Shown here: in pieces, positions 1-10,274 of the stretch
Numbering within the stretch: position 1 is the stretch's first letter
Layout: each line of letters starts with the position of its first letter
Source: Budorcas taxicolor
Lineage: Eukaryota > Chordata > Mammalia > Artiodactyla > Bovidae
Length of the DNA stretch: 64,000 nt
Assembly (NCBI RefSeq): GCF_023091745.1
Contig: NC_068934.1
Location: 15,516,434-15,580,433 of the forward strand
Direction: 5' to 3'
Notes under the pieces: generated by a model
Database searches by the model: none
The model's input: only the letters and a program-made list of their open reading frames with translations
What the model was told of the DNA's origin: nothing
Position numbers and translations under genes: made by a program

Positions 1-165
1 TGTGGGTTTCAGTTGTTGAGGCAAAAGCGCTCACTAGTTGTGGCCTTGGGCCCTGGAGCGGGCCGGCCTCTGCTGCACGTGGCATCCTCCCAGACCAGGG
101 ATCAAACCTGTGTCCCCTGCATTGGCAGGCAGATTCTTACCCACTGTTCTACCAAGGAAATCCCA
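1..165 (-). repeat. CHR-type tRNA-derived SINE
   Basis: Read on the minus strand, this stretch has the layout of a tRNA-Glu-derived cetartiodactyl SINE: a head resembling the Bov-tA tRNA part (about 85-165), then a tail about completing 'lots of codes' typical of CHR elements, with CCACAACTA-type wording near 35-45. It is diverged and cut by the window edge, so its true end is not seen. Bov-tA is the alternative, but the tail after the tRNA part does not match Bov-A. Confidence 0.55.
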
Positions 166-644
166 GTTTCATTTTATTTTTAAAAGTACAACAATAGAGT
201 ATGGAGCTCTGGATGTGGTTTGGGATAATATCTGTCTCACCAACTCCTACTTCTTGTGATAGTGTGAACTAAAAATGCCACCTGCCACATAAGTAAACAA
301 AGCATGTTGCAGCCATCAGCCATGGCAGCTGCCACCCCCATGTATCCTGAGATGCTGAGTCCTAGGCTGAAGTCCTCAGTTTTGTCTGCTGAATGAAGTA
401 TAACTCTCAACTTTTAAGTTACGCTATTTTTTTTAAGTCAACAACAATCTTGCTTTAAATATTATAACTTTAGGAATTATTTCCCTGGCCCAAAGGACAG
501 GTCCCTTTTCTATATTCCCTTAGTTCCCAGAGTTTTCTCACTCATTGTCTGTTGGTTTATATTTGTTTCATATTCATATATGTCTGTCTCTATAATATAT
601 AAGCTCTGAAAGTCTAGGTACTGAATCTGATTTATTAAATACTG
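166..644. other. Single-copy A/T-rich DNA
   Basis: No gene, repeat family or splice-flanked ORF was recognised here. The sequence is A/T-rich and without tandem structure. Confidence 0.5.
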
Positions 645-722
645 TATCCTTTTCAATTCAGGCAGTGCCTGGCATATAATAAGCATCTAATAAATACCCA
701 TCAAGCGAATGAATGAATGATT
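645..722 (+). repeat. L2/MIR-type 3' end fragment
   Basis: The phrase GTGCCTGGCATATAATAAGC followed by a run of GAATGAATGA is the typical 3' end of old mammalian L2/MIR-class elements. The fragment is short and diverged. Confidence 0.5.
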
Positions 723-784
723 ATATGAATTAACATTTCCTTCAGAGTAAAGCTTCCTTCATGAGAAGGAAGTCATAGACTTTT

Positions 785-797
785 TAGGATAACTTTA
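785..797. repeat. Target-site duplication, 3' side of ANAPC10 retrocopy
   Basis: The 13-mer TAGGATAACTTTA is repeated exactly at 1502-1514. The two copies bracket the retrocopy, as expected for L1-mediated insertion of an mRNA. Confidence 0.9.
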
Positions 798-1501
798 TTT
801 ATTTTATTTTATTTTATTTTTACTGATAAGATGTTTAATGACTTTTGTTCTTAGGTCACCTTATTGAGCAATACATCATGAAATCAATAGTTGTACATCT
901 AGGAAATTTACCAATGGAGCTCTCTTCCACTGGTGTGTATATTTTAATCTGTCTCATGTGGGTATCTCTTCCATTTTGGTGATTGGCTAGAGCAGCAATC
1001 TGTATCATGAAAGTGCGAGTTGGCTTCTTATGATTATCAGTTAAGGGAACGTGAATCCAGCCAGTTGGTTCCACCAATTCAAGTTGCCGAATTTCCTGAA
1101 GGTTGTGAAAACTATTTCCTACTCTGACTGAGATCTTGCTTGGAGTGTAGCTTTCATCAGATTTGTAATCCGCATAAATACATAATGCCTTCACTGTTGT
1201 TTTTCTTCTGAATTGTATGTTCACTAAATGAGGCTGGGATCCATCTGATTGCCAGTAAGTTTCTAGATTGTCATCTCCTAATTGATCCACTCCAAATCCT
1301 GGTTTACAAGATGAGAGTGACCAAACAGCTTGTGACCCAATTTCCCGTACTGTTCCAGTCCTTTCCAACTGCTTAGGGTCAGCACCAGGAGGTGTCTTGT
1401 TTGATGTGGTCATTTAAAAAATATTAGCTTGCGGACTCTGCTTGCCGCCACTCGGTTTTTCTGGATCCGCTGCAGCTCCGCGCCACTCCCACTCGGCTTC
1501 C
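798..1501 (-). pseudogene. ANAPC10: ANAPC10 processed retrocopy with intact ORF
   Basis: The minus strand carries an uninterrupted 185-codon ORF (1413 down to 856) whose product is recognisable over its full length as APC10/DOC1, the DOC-domain subunit of the anaphase-promoting complex that helps substrates bind this ubiquitin ligase. The length equals the usual mammalian protein, and the start is the normal MTT N-terminus. The C-terminal Ile-Arg tail, which in the parent docks on TPR subunits, is kept. From memory of the human protein about seven residues differ, including an Arg-to-Cys change four residues from the end. There are no introns. A CpG-rich 5' UTR remains (about 1414-1501), an ATTAAA signal lies at 834-839 (minus strand), an A-rich tail follows at 798-822, and a perfect 13-bp target-site duplication flanks the whole. 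It is therefore a retrocopy and not the parent gene. Whether it is transcribed is unknown. Confidence 0.93.
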
Positions 1502-1514
1502 TAGGATAACTTTA
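1502..1514. repeat. Target-site duplication, 5' side of ANAPC10 retrocopy
   Basis: This is the second exact copy of the 13-mer at 785-797. It abuts the 5' UTR end of the retrocopy. Confidence 0.9.
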
Positions 1515-1985
1515 GGAAAAAAAAAAAAAATCTTCAAATTCTGAAACTGAGCAAACTGGGAGATGCTGCAATGAAGGAAATGAAGATAGGAATGAATAAA
1601 AAATGAACACTGATTTTTCTCAGGTTTGTGCTATTTTAAAAATAAGTGCTACACATAACTTGGTTTGCTCATAAAATTTTACCATTTGGTTCACTAAATT
1701 GAAGAACACAGTTTAAATAGACAAGTAAATATTTACAAATTGAGTTTACTTGGAGATATTTTTCATTTCTGATACAAATTCAGCCCCAAGCTGCTGACCA
1801 AAAAGAAAAACAACATTCTTATCATTTGAAAGTGGATCAGATAATGGAGAAAAGTTGAAATTAGGAGAAAAAAAATCCATAGTGAAAATTTAAAAAAATA
1901 ATAATAACATTATTTAGGTGACTTGTCTGGTGTCATTTAGCGACAAAAACAGAAAGGGAAAAGTGTAAGAGACAAAGCACATTTA
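1515..1985. other. Single-copy A/T-rich DNA
   Basis: No gene or known repeat was recognised. An A-run lies just after the retrocopy's 5' target duplication, at the start of this stretch. Confidence 0.45.
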
Positions 1986-1989
1986 CGTT

Positions 1990-2115
1990 TGTTGAGCATT
2001 TATTAGGAGCAGGTCTGTGAGCCAGACACTTTGCATGAATTATCTCATTTAATTCCCATGACAGTTATTTGGAGTTGATATTACTATTCTCACATTTCAA
2101 ATGAACTACTAAGAG
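1990..2115 (-). repeat. MIR SINE fragment
   Basis: The order 'TTGAGCATTTATTA ... CATTTAATTCCCATGACA ... GATGGAGATGA' is that of the reverse complement of MIR. It is heavily diverged, as expected of this old family. Confidence 0.6.
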
Positions 2116-2133
2116 ATGGAGATGACAACTAGC

Positions 2134-3760
2134 TTTTTTTAATTTAATTTTTACTTTATTTTACTTTACAATACTGTATTGGTTTTGCCATACATTGACA
2201 TGAATCCACCATGGGTGTACATGAGTTCCCAATCCTGAATCCCCCTCCCACCTCCCACCCCATATCATCTCTCTGGATCATCCCCATGCACCAGCCCCAA
2301 GCATCCTGTATCCTGCATCGAACATAGACTGGTGATTCATTTCTTATGATAGCATACATGTTTCAGTGCCATTCTCCCAAATCATCCCACCCTCTCCCTC
2401 TCCCTCTGAGTCCAAAAGACTGTTCTATACATCTGTGTCTCTTTTGTTGTCTTGCATACAGGGTCATCATTACCATCTTTCTAAATTCCATATATATGTG
2501 TTAGTATACTGTATTGGTGTTTTTCTTTCTGGCTTACTTCACTCTGTATAATCGGCTCCAGTTTCATCCACCTCATTAGAACTGATTCAAATGTATTCTT
2601 TTTAATGGCTGAGTAATACTCCATTGTGTATATGTACCTCAGCTTTCCTATCCATTCATCTGCTGATGGACATCTAGGTTGTTTCCATGTCCTGGCTATT
2701 ATAAACAGTGCTGCAATGAACATTGGGTACATGTGTCTCTTTCAATTCTGGTTTCCTCGGTGTGTATGCCCAGCAGTGGGATTGCTGGGTCATATGGCAG
2801 TTCTATTTCCAGTTTTTTAAGGAATCTCCACACTGTTCTCCATAGTGGCTGTACTAGCTTGCATTCCCACCAACAGTATAAGAGGGTTCCCTTTTCTCCA
2901 CACCCTCTCCAGTATTTATTGCTTGTAGACTTTTGGATAGCAGCCATTCCGACTGGTGTGAAATGGTACCTCATTGTGGTTTTGATTTGCATTTCTCTGA
3001 TAATGAGTGATGTTGAGCATCTTTTCATGTGTTTGTTAGCCATCCGTATGTCTTCTCTGGAGAAATGTCTATTTAGTTCTTTGGCCCATTTTTTGAATGG
3101 GTCTTTTATTTTTCTGGAATTGAGCTGCATAAGTTGCTTGTATATTTTTGAGATTAGTTGTTTGTCAGTTGCTTCAGTTGCTATTATTTTCTCCCATTCA
3201 GAAGGCTGTCTTTTCACCTTGCTTATATTTTCCTTTGTTGTGCAGAAGCTTTTAATTTTAATTAGATCCCATTTGTTCATTTTTGCTTTTATTTCCAGTA
3301 TTCTGGGTGGTGGATCATAGAGGATCCTGCTGTGATTTATGTCAGAGAGTGTTTTGCCTATGTTCTCCTCTAGGAGTTTTATAGTTTCTGGTCTTACATT
3401 TAGATCTTTAATCCATTTTGAGTTTATTTTTGTGTATGGTGTTAGAAAGTGTTCTAGTTTCATTCTTTTACAATTGGTTGACCAGTTTTCCCAGCACCAC
3501 TTGTTAAAGAGATTGTCTTTACTCCATTGTATGTTCCTGCCTCCTTTGTCAAAGATAAGGTGTCCATAGGTGTGTGGATTTATCTCTGGGCTTTCTATTT
3601 TGTTCCATTGATCTATATTTCTGTCTTTGTGCCAGTACCATACTGTCTTGAGGACTGTGGCTTTGTAGTAGAGCCTGAAGTCAGGCAAGTTGATTCCTCC
3701 AGTTCCATTCTTCTTTCTCAATATTGCTTTGGCTATTTGAGGTTTTTTGTATTTCCATTT
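2134..3760 (-). mobile_element. 5'-truncated L1 (bovine L1 type)
   Basis: On the minus strand this is the last 1.6 kb of an L1: the C-terminal part of ORF2 (about 3721-2481), a C/T-rich stretch read as G/A-rich 3' UTR (about 2480-2160), and an A-rich tail at 2134-2160. Little divergence from the ruminant L1 3' UTR suggests a fairly recent insertion. The 5' end stops at about 3760, directly against a BovB fragment. No clear target-site duplication was found. Confidence 0.88.
2481..3721 (-). pseudogene. L1 ORF2 C-terminal fragment, frameshifted
   Basis: A 340-codon open stretch (3721-2699) and an overlapping 83-codon stretch (2732-2481) in another frame together read as the C-terminal third of L1 ORF2p. 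The segment CWWECKLVQPLW and the later YYSAIKKN are hallmark L1 words. The endonuclease and reverse transcriptase are missing because the element is 5'-truncated, and a frameshift near 2700-2730 splits the rest. It can make no active protein. Confidence 0.88.
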
Positions 3761-3767
3761 TAAAAGA

Positions 3768-4575
3768 ACTCTTGATTAAGATTAGAGATACCAAGGGAAC
3801 ATTTCATGCAAAGATGGGCACAATAAAGGACAGAAACAGTATGGACCTAACAGAAGCAGGAGATATTAAGAAGAGGTGGCAAGAATACACAGAAGAACTA
3901 CACAAAAAAGATCTTAATGGTCCAGATAGCCACCAGGGTATGATCACTCACCTAGAGCCAGACATCCTGGGGTGCAAACTCAAGTGGGCCTTCGGAAGCA
4001 TCACTATGAACAAAGCTAGTGGAGATGATGGAATTCCAGTTGAGCCATTTCATATCCTAAAAGATGATGCTGTGAAAGTGCTACACTCAATATGCCAGCA
4101 AATGTGAATAACTCAGCAGTGGCCACAGGACTAGAAAAGGTCAGTTTTCATTCCAATCCCAGAGAAAGGCAATGCCAAAGAATGCTCAAACTACCGCACA
4201 ACTACACTCATCTCACATGCTAGTAAAGTAATTCTCAAAATTCTCCTAGCTAGGCTTCAGCAATACGTGAACTGTGAACTTCCAGATGTTCAAGCTGGTT
4301 TTAGAAAAGGCAGAGGAACCCGAGATCAAATTGCCAACATCCACTGGATCATCGAAAAAGCAAGAGAGTTCCAGAAAAACATCTATTTCTCCTTTATTGA
4401 CTATGCCAAAGCTTTTGACTGTGTGGATCACAATAAATTGTGGAAAATTCTGAGAGAGATGGGGATACCAGACCACCTGACTTGCCTCTTGAGAAACCTA
4501 TATGCAGGTCAGGAAGCAACAGTTAGAACTAGACATGGACCAACAGAGTGGTTCCAAATAGGAAAAGGAATATAT
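3768..4575 (+). mobile_element. BovB LINE fragment (reverse transcriptase region)
   Basis: Plus-strand BovB sequence begins near the words TTAGAGATACCAAGGGAACA and runs through the N-terminal half of the reverse transcriptase. The words AGFRKGRGTRDQ and FIDYAKAFDCVDH are visible in the translation from 4267. In-frame stops near 4105 and 4135 break the ORF. The copy lacks its own 3' half: it stops at 4575 exactly where a long palindrome begins. A target-primed element should keep its 3' end, so a later rearrangement is implied. Confidence 0.88.
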
Positions 4576-4831
4576 AGAGATGATTTGTGCCTTTAAAGAG
4601 CCCCCCTCCTGCATCCTATATATATATAATAAATATAAATATATATGTATAATATATTATACATATATATTTAGAATATATATTATATTATGTATTATAT
4701 TTGTTATATATTATATTTATATAATATATTATATATTATATAATATACTTGTTGTATATTATATTTATAATATATATATATATATAAATAGGATGCAGGA
4801 GGGGGGCTCTTTAAAGGCACAAATCATCTCT
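4576..4831. repeat. 256-bp palindrome with A/T core (PATRR-like)
   Basis: The arms 4576-4619 and 4788-4831 are perfect reverse complements over 44 bp and include a GC-rich block (GAGCCCCCCTCCTGCATCC on the left). Between them lie 168 bases with only 8 G or C, themselves largely self-complementary (for example 4621-4628 pairs with 4779-4786). The structure could extrude as a cruciform. The left boundary coincides with the BovB break at 4575. The 4580-4873 open frame is a by-product of the TA-rich core. Confidence 0.92.
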
Positions 4832-4949
4832 CATCTTTCTTCTTTCAGGACCTTGACCAGTACTATCCAATAAGGTCACCCATGTACGTAAAAACATTTC
4901 TTGTTGTTATATTTTTTGAAAACAAACAAAAAAAGGTAAAATTAATTCT
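4832..4949. other. Single-copy flank of the palindrome
   Basis: There is no recognisable repeat. The right arm passes into this flank without a visible boundary, so the right arm is probably the original strand and the left arm its inverted copy. Confidence 0.35.
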
Positions 4950-4952
4950 ATG

Positions 4953-5155
4953 TGGGCTTCCCAAGTGGGGAAGTTGGTAAATAGTCTGCCTGTCAAATCA
5001 GAAGACACAAGAAATGTGAGTTTGATCCCTGGGTAGAGAGGATCCCCTGGAGGAGGAAATTGCATCTCACTCCAGGATTCTTGCCTGGAAAATCCCACAG
5101 ACAGAGGAGCCTAGTGGGCTACAGTCCATGGTGTTGAAAAGAGCCAGACATGACT
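4953..5155 (+). repeat. Bov-tA SINE
   Basis: It begins GGGCTTCCCAAGTGG, the usual Bov-tA start, and contains the B-box-like word TTTGATCCCTGGG and the Bov-A words ATTCTTGCCTGG and GACATGACTGAGCA. It is moderately diverged. Confidence 0.85.
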
Positions 5156-5159
5156 GAGC

Positions 5160-5178
5160 ACAGACACACACACACACA
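5160..5178. repeat. (CA)n microsatellite at SINE tail
   Basis: A short CA repeat follows the Bov-tA end, a common place for tail-derived microsatellites. Confidence 0.7.
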
Positions 5179-5534
5179 ACATATCTTAACAATAAATAGA
5201 TCCATGATATTCCCATTTCAACATAAAAACAATATAAAAGCTATTAATGTCCTTTTTTTCATAGTAAATGTTTGGTATCTGATACACATTGTGCACTTGT
5301 GGTGTACCTGGACTCATAGCATTTCAAGAGATCAGAACCATTGTAGATGCTGAAAATGACCTTAATGGAAGCACGGATCTCAAGAGTTTGAGTCAGCACC
5401 TGTAGCAAACTTTCCCAGGCAGAGAAACTTTAGGCCTTTTCTATGAAAGATATTAACATGCCCACTGTTATTTCTTTCATACAGGGGCCATATTCTCTGT
5501 GACTCAGGGCAGCAGGGGAATCAAAAAATCTCAG

Positions 5535-5735
5535 TTTTAGAGTGAGGATTCCATAAAACTCTACTTTGTCACTTATTAGTTATGAGTTCTTGAACAAGTT
5601 ACTTAAACTGTCTGAGCCTCTGTTTTCTCTTTACGAAACGGGAGGAATGAAGCCTAGCTCACGAGGTGGTGGTAAGTTAGATACAAATCTCCTGGCACAT
5701 GGCACTTGCTGCATAAGATGTTCTCAAAATTAAAT
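5535..5735 (+). repeat. MIR SINE
   Basis: The order 'CACTTATTAGTTATGAG ... CAAGTTACTTAAACTGTCTG ... GAGCCTCTGTTTTCTC' matches sense MIR, and the 3' part at 5690-5710 (CTGGCACATGGCAC) is also recognisable. Confidence 0.7.
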
Positions 5736-7294
5736 CTCATTTGCATGTGTGTGCGCTTCCATAGAGGTTGAATGCACTGTTCTTGACACAGAAGTCCTAT
5801 GTACTTTTCTGTTTCACATACCACCCCCTCACCTCTGTGTTACACCAGTGATAGTGAATCTGAATTTGTCAATCACTCACCCTTTGTGAATAAATAAAAA
5901 TTGGTATGGTCTCATACACGTTGATATATGTACTATTTTCTGATACACTGATGCTTCCTGTAGAAAGAGCTCTGTGGGGCGACTCAAATAATTTACAACC
6001 TTCTCCATCTCCCATTAACACAGAGATGAATTTAGCAGTTGGTAGCATTGAGCTCTTAAAAAAAGAAAAGAAAGAAGACCCATATACTATCAACTAGAAC
6101 AAAAAGAAAATATAGATCTGCCACTGACTGTGTTCCTTTTCTTTTGATGAAAAGGAATTTTAGAAGTCCTCTCATGCTTTGTCTTGATTTCTGTGGTCTT
6201 AGGCTAATTTCATGATCATCTGACTCCAGTTCCAGAAATTGCTGGAGGCTCACGAAAGCTTCTGGGACTCTCCTCTTGACATTGTGTGTAATGCCTACTG
6301 AAGCAGCCGCTCTGTGTTAAAAACTGAGGATAGTCTCATAATATCTCCCATGTTTAACTATCTGAGAATGACCAGTTCTCTCCCTAAAACTGTTATGTTA
6401 GAATCAACTCTTTATCCCCAAATGACTTATTCCCAACTTAAAACCCAGTCAGAGAGGAGGGGAAGAATTCCAAGTAGAATTATCTCAACAATGTTCCTTT
6501 CTTAAAGAGGCATCCAAAAGAAATCAGAAAAGTATCCTCAATGGGTAGTTTGACAGATGCAAAACTGGTACTCTGTGTCTTGTAGGTATGGATCCAAATC
6601 ATAGTAGTATTTACATTCTGTCTTTATTTCCTAAAGGGAAAACCAAATCAGAGTAAGTTTCTCATACACTGCCTGAGTTTCTCCTCTCAAATGTTAGTTA
6701 ACAACTAAAATTTATGAAATATTCACTAAAAGTTGTTAATTTAACATTAATTATGCATTTGAATATCAAATTGGGAAAACATGGTATTTAATAAATTTTA
6801 TAAACAGGAACACTAACAAGTGTGAGGGTGTGTTTGTGTATGTGTATGTATGCAATTTATGTGTTAATATACTGTTTTAAAAATTTGACAGAAAGCAAGA
6901 GAAACAGCAGTCTAAACAAGTCATTTGTATCAAACATTTTGCTATTATGTTAAGTTATTTCCTAATGTTATGCTGTGAACACAGATGCTTTATAGTCTAT
7001 AGTTTCCATCTTTACAGATAAGAAAGTTAAGGTCTTGAGTACTGAAGTACTTTACTTGGTGATAAGTTTCAGTTAAGCAAAGGATGTCATTTCAGCTATA
7101 TGAACACATCTGCTGCAGAATGTATTGATGAATTAATCAACAGTTGACTTGGCCAAGCATTATTTTGTAGATATTCACAAGATTTGCTTTGCTGAATAAA
7201 AACATTTGATTGGTCTGTTGTGTGAATACAAATGGATTTTTGAGAACATGAACATCAGTTTTATCTCTCAAAGAGGTAGCATTTGTTGTGCTGA
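5736..7294. other. Single-copy DNA
   Basis: No gene or clear repeat was recognised over about 1.5 kb. A GT-rich stretch lies near 6820-6850. The short ORFs lack splice context and similarity to anything I recognise. Confidence 0.45.
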
Positions 7295-7400
7295 AAAGCA
7301 TCATTCTCTACTACTTATGGGCTGTGTGACACTGGAAGATCCCCTTAGTGTCTCTGGTCTTTATTGTCCCTCTCTAAAATTTGAGATTCTTCATTCCCCA
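7295..7400 (+). repeat. Possible MIR fragment
   Basis: TACTTATGGGCTGTGTGACAC resembles the MIR core around its 'tgtgtgacct' word. The rest is too diverged to be sure. Confidence 0.35.
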
Positions 7401-7559
7401 ACCACTTCCTGACAGCATTGTAAAGCACAAATAACATGAAACATAAATGTTTGCTGCCAATATGTGGACAACATATAAGACATAAGGCGTACTTAGCACT
7501 CCTTTGTTTCACCAAGCTCCATAACTCACTCTTCCCTAGTGAGGTGAATATAGGCTTTA

Positions 7560-7715
7560 GAAATATACCATCCTGGATTAGGCTTTTTGTTTGACATTCA
7601 CTAGCTCGGTGTCCTGAGGGAGGCATTTCATTTTCTGAGCCTCATTTTCTTCATCTGTGAAATGACCACCGTACACTGACAGAGTCATTGTGGGAATAAT
7701 GCCTGATGAGAAATA
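7560..7715 (+). repeat. MIR SINE
   Basis: CTGAGCCTCATTTTCTTCA followed by TCTGTGAAATGA is the most conserved part of the sense MIR strand. It is flanked on both sides by weaker matches. Confidence 0.65.
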
Positions 7716-7739
7716 GGCTCCCATCCCCTGCAGTTGTTT

Positions 7740-8600
7740 AAGGTGGTAACCGAAAGAAAATCTCTCTGTAAGTTACTCAAAGACAAACTGCCGTCACTTC
7801 TCTTTCATTCTGTTTTTTTATTTTTTCAAGCAGAAGCCAAGCAAATCCTGCTATTGGTTTATAGCAATAACTGACCTCAAGGGATTTAAGCACATTTCTC
7901 ACTTTTTAAGTTAGCTAAATTATCCTTTGAAAGCAAAGACCAGTTCACCACAGGTATTGGCTTCTCAGTTTTCATCAGGACCTTCTTCCCTTTCCCAACT
8001 ATTGCTTATTAGCATTCAGTAATGATGTTTGAGAGAATAATGATATCATCAGTCATTGTGGGGGAAAATATATAAAATTAAAAGGGATATAGTCAAGGAT
8101 TCAAACTGTTGGCCTCTGTGAACAGCTCAGGTGACTGCAATTAGGTACAGATGGACAAATAGATGACTAATTAGAATACCTGTAAATGAGCAAACAAACC
8201 ATTACCAATACTACCAACAGCAAATAATTCCCATATCATCTGCCATAACAATATCATGTCTCTCTACTGAATATTTGATTTAAACAGTTAGCTGAATTCA
8301 TTTGCATTACTCAAAGGGGATCAAAGGGGCTGAGTTGCATTATTTACGTATCAGCTGCCATCATTTGCTATTTAGAATTATACATTATTCTTATTCTTAG
8401 AGGAACATAAATAAGACCTGCCTTAGAAAATTCTCACTACCACGTGCACGTCTAACTCCATCTTAAAGGTGAACATTTCCTTGACCCCTTCTTGACACAA
8501 AAGATGGAAGAGTTGTGCAAAAATACTTTAGCTAAGGTACAACATGAGAATCATCTCTCTGATGAGAAAAGAAAACATAATTTAGTGTATCTCAAGGAAA
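7740..8600. promoter_or_regulatory. Repeat-free block, candidate conserved non-coding element
   Basis: No repeat family was recognised in this 860-bp block. Between 8140 and 8430 several developmental transcription-factor-type words sit close together: ATTTGCAT (octamer-like, about 8300), ATCAAAGG (TCF/LEF-like, about 8320), CAGCTG (E-box, about 8352), TAATTAG (homeobox-like, about 8168) and GCAAACAAACC (forkhead-like, about 8191). Such words also occur by chance, so a regulatory role is only an inference. Confidence 0.25.
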
Positions 8601-8774
8601 GCACTATCAACATTGTGGAGGTGAGACAATTCTTTGTTTGAAGGACATCCCGACACATTGAAAGATGCTTAGCATGCTTGCTTTTGATGCTTTGGGACAG
8701 CTATAAAGTATCCCCCACATATCTAAATGCTGTCTAGAAGATGTTAGGGTCTTTGGTTGAGATCTACTTGGATA

Positions 8775-9000
8775 AAGCAGACGGGGGCTCATCTGGACTC
8801 TTAGAGCCAGTCTTTTGAATCTGAAGGATCTGGATTTGACCCTTGACCACATGCAATAATTAGCTCCGTTATCCTGATCATTTGATGTCTCTGAGCCTCA
8901 ATTTTACCTACATGAAGGGGTTAATGATATCTTCTTAAAGGATTAATAAATTAAGGTTGGTAAATATTTTTATAATGCTTGGTAGGGAAGAAGTGCTCAT
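8775..9000 (+). repeat. MIR SINE, nearly full length
   Basis: The tRNA-like head (GGATCTGGATTTGACCCTTG), the core, and the word TCTCTGAGCCTCAATTTT appear in the sense MIR order and are followed by a diverged 3' end. Confidence 0.7.
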
Positions 9001-9128
9001 TTAAAAGACAGGTGATTTGTACAGACTTGGACAAAAGTGTATTTAGTAAAAATGTATATGGGTGCAAGGGAGAAAAAAGGTAACAAGTGCAGTCAATGGT
9101 GATGGTAGTATTGGTCATGGAAAAAGCA
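9001..9128. other. Single-copy flank of the minisatellite
   Basis: Nothing was recognised here. An open frame entering the minisatellite starts at 9062. Confidence 0.4.
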
Positions 9129-9254
9129 CTGCTGGTGATGGTTGTGGTGCCTACAGGAGACGCAGCAAGTCTGCTGGTGATGGTTGTGGTTCCTACAGGA
9201 GACACAGCAAGTCTGCTGGTGATGGTTGTGGTGCCTACAGGAGACGTAGCAAGT
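9129..9254. repeat. 42-bp minisatellite, three copies
   Basis: Three units (9129-9170, 9171-9212, 9213-9254) begin CTGCTGGTGATGGTTGTGGT. They differ at only a few positions; for example GTGCC is GTTCC in unit 2. Because 42 is a multiple of three, the plus-strand frame from 9062 to 9265 stays open and would read a repeated AGDGCG(A/S)YRR(R/H)SKS. No other evidence of coding is seen, so I call it a tandem repeat. Confidence 0.92.
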
Positions 9255-9289
9255 TAGGTGTTTAAGATGCTACCTAGACTGACAAGTAT

Positions 9290-9470
9290 ACTAAAAGAGT
9301 TGCAATTCTAGAGCCACTGTGTCCTGCCTGTTACTTGTGCCAATTCTTTATCCTCCCTATGCTTCCATTTCCTTATGTAAAAGGAAGATGATGTTTGTTG
9401 TTAAAAATAAATATAATGCTCACAGTGAATTGGGCTTAGAGTGGTCTGAGAATTCAATATAAATGGAAGG
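9290..9470 (+). repeat. MIR SINE fragment
   Basis: CTGTTACTTGTGCCAATTCT and CCATTTCCTTATGTAAAA follow the order of the sense MIR core. It is diverged. Confidence 0.5.
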
Positions 9471-9479
9471 ATAGGCAAA

Positions 9480-10270
9480 GATCACTTGACTCTTGCTTCT
9501 ATGATGTTGAGTGTTTTTAGTTTGAGTTGCTTTTGTCCTGCTGGCTTCCCAGAAAAGCAGTTGACCAGTCACTTTCTCACCAAAGCTATGTCAGGATGGC
9601 TCAGTTGAAGGTGCAGTTGTTCTCTGATAATTAGATCTGACTCAGTCTTCACTTGCAGGAAAGTTTAATATTTCAGACATATTTTAGATTCCAGTCAATG
9701 TAATTAGGTCTCAGTATACCAAAGAGCCATGATTATAATAAGACCTTCTCTAAAATGCAGTACAGCAACATGAAGCCTATAGAGTCTGTGTGAATTTCTA
9801 AAGGAGAAAGAATCAAACTCTTAATAGTTGAGGTTCAGCACACCCAAAGATAACCCATGTCTCCATTTATGAACTAAATAGTCAGAGTGTTTATAACGTT
9901 AAGCACCTCAGGGCTAATGAAGTATGTAAGTCACTTAGATGAAAGGTAGTTATTTGTTAATTTTGCCTCCTGAGGATAAGGTCTGTGTGCTTTGTTTTGA
10001 TTTTCTGTGTAATCCTCTAAACTTTGTGTTCTGACATGAATTTCAAAAGACAAACTGGGAATTGATTTTTCAAATGAGAATTTAGGCTGTTATCTGGTTA
10101 TTTTATACTAAATCTCCGAAACCTACTCACAAATGTGTTGTTGACGATCACCATATTATGATGCTATTCAGAAAATATCAGTGTTAACAGATAGAGATGT
10201 GATGCCTTAGAATGCGCTGGATTTCTTCTAATATGAAGGGAGTTATCTCTATGGTATATTGACACGTATT
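9480..10270. other. Single-copy DNA
   Basis: No gene or repeat was recognised. The sequence between about 9500 and 10150 is of mixed composition and free of A-runs, unlike most of the A/T-rich spacer. Confidence 0.4.
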
Positions 10271-10274
10271 TCAA

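Noticed and set aside
1414..1501. CpG-rich stretch resembling a promoter island
   Set aside because: It is the 5' UTR of the ANAPC10 retrocopy, bounded by its target duplication, and not a native promoter.
2699..3721. 340-codon ORF as a host gene
   Set aside because: It is the C-terminal part of L1 ORF2 in a truncated, frameshifted copy.
4580..4873. 97-codon ORF rich in Tyr and Ile
   Set aside because: It is the translation of the TA-rich palindrome core with no biological support.
9129..9254. CRISPR-like direct repeats
   Set aside because: The units are contiguous 42-bp tandem copies without spacers, in a mammalian genome; it is a minisatellite.
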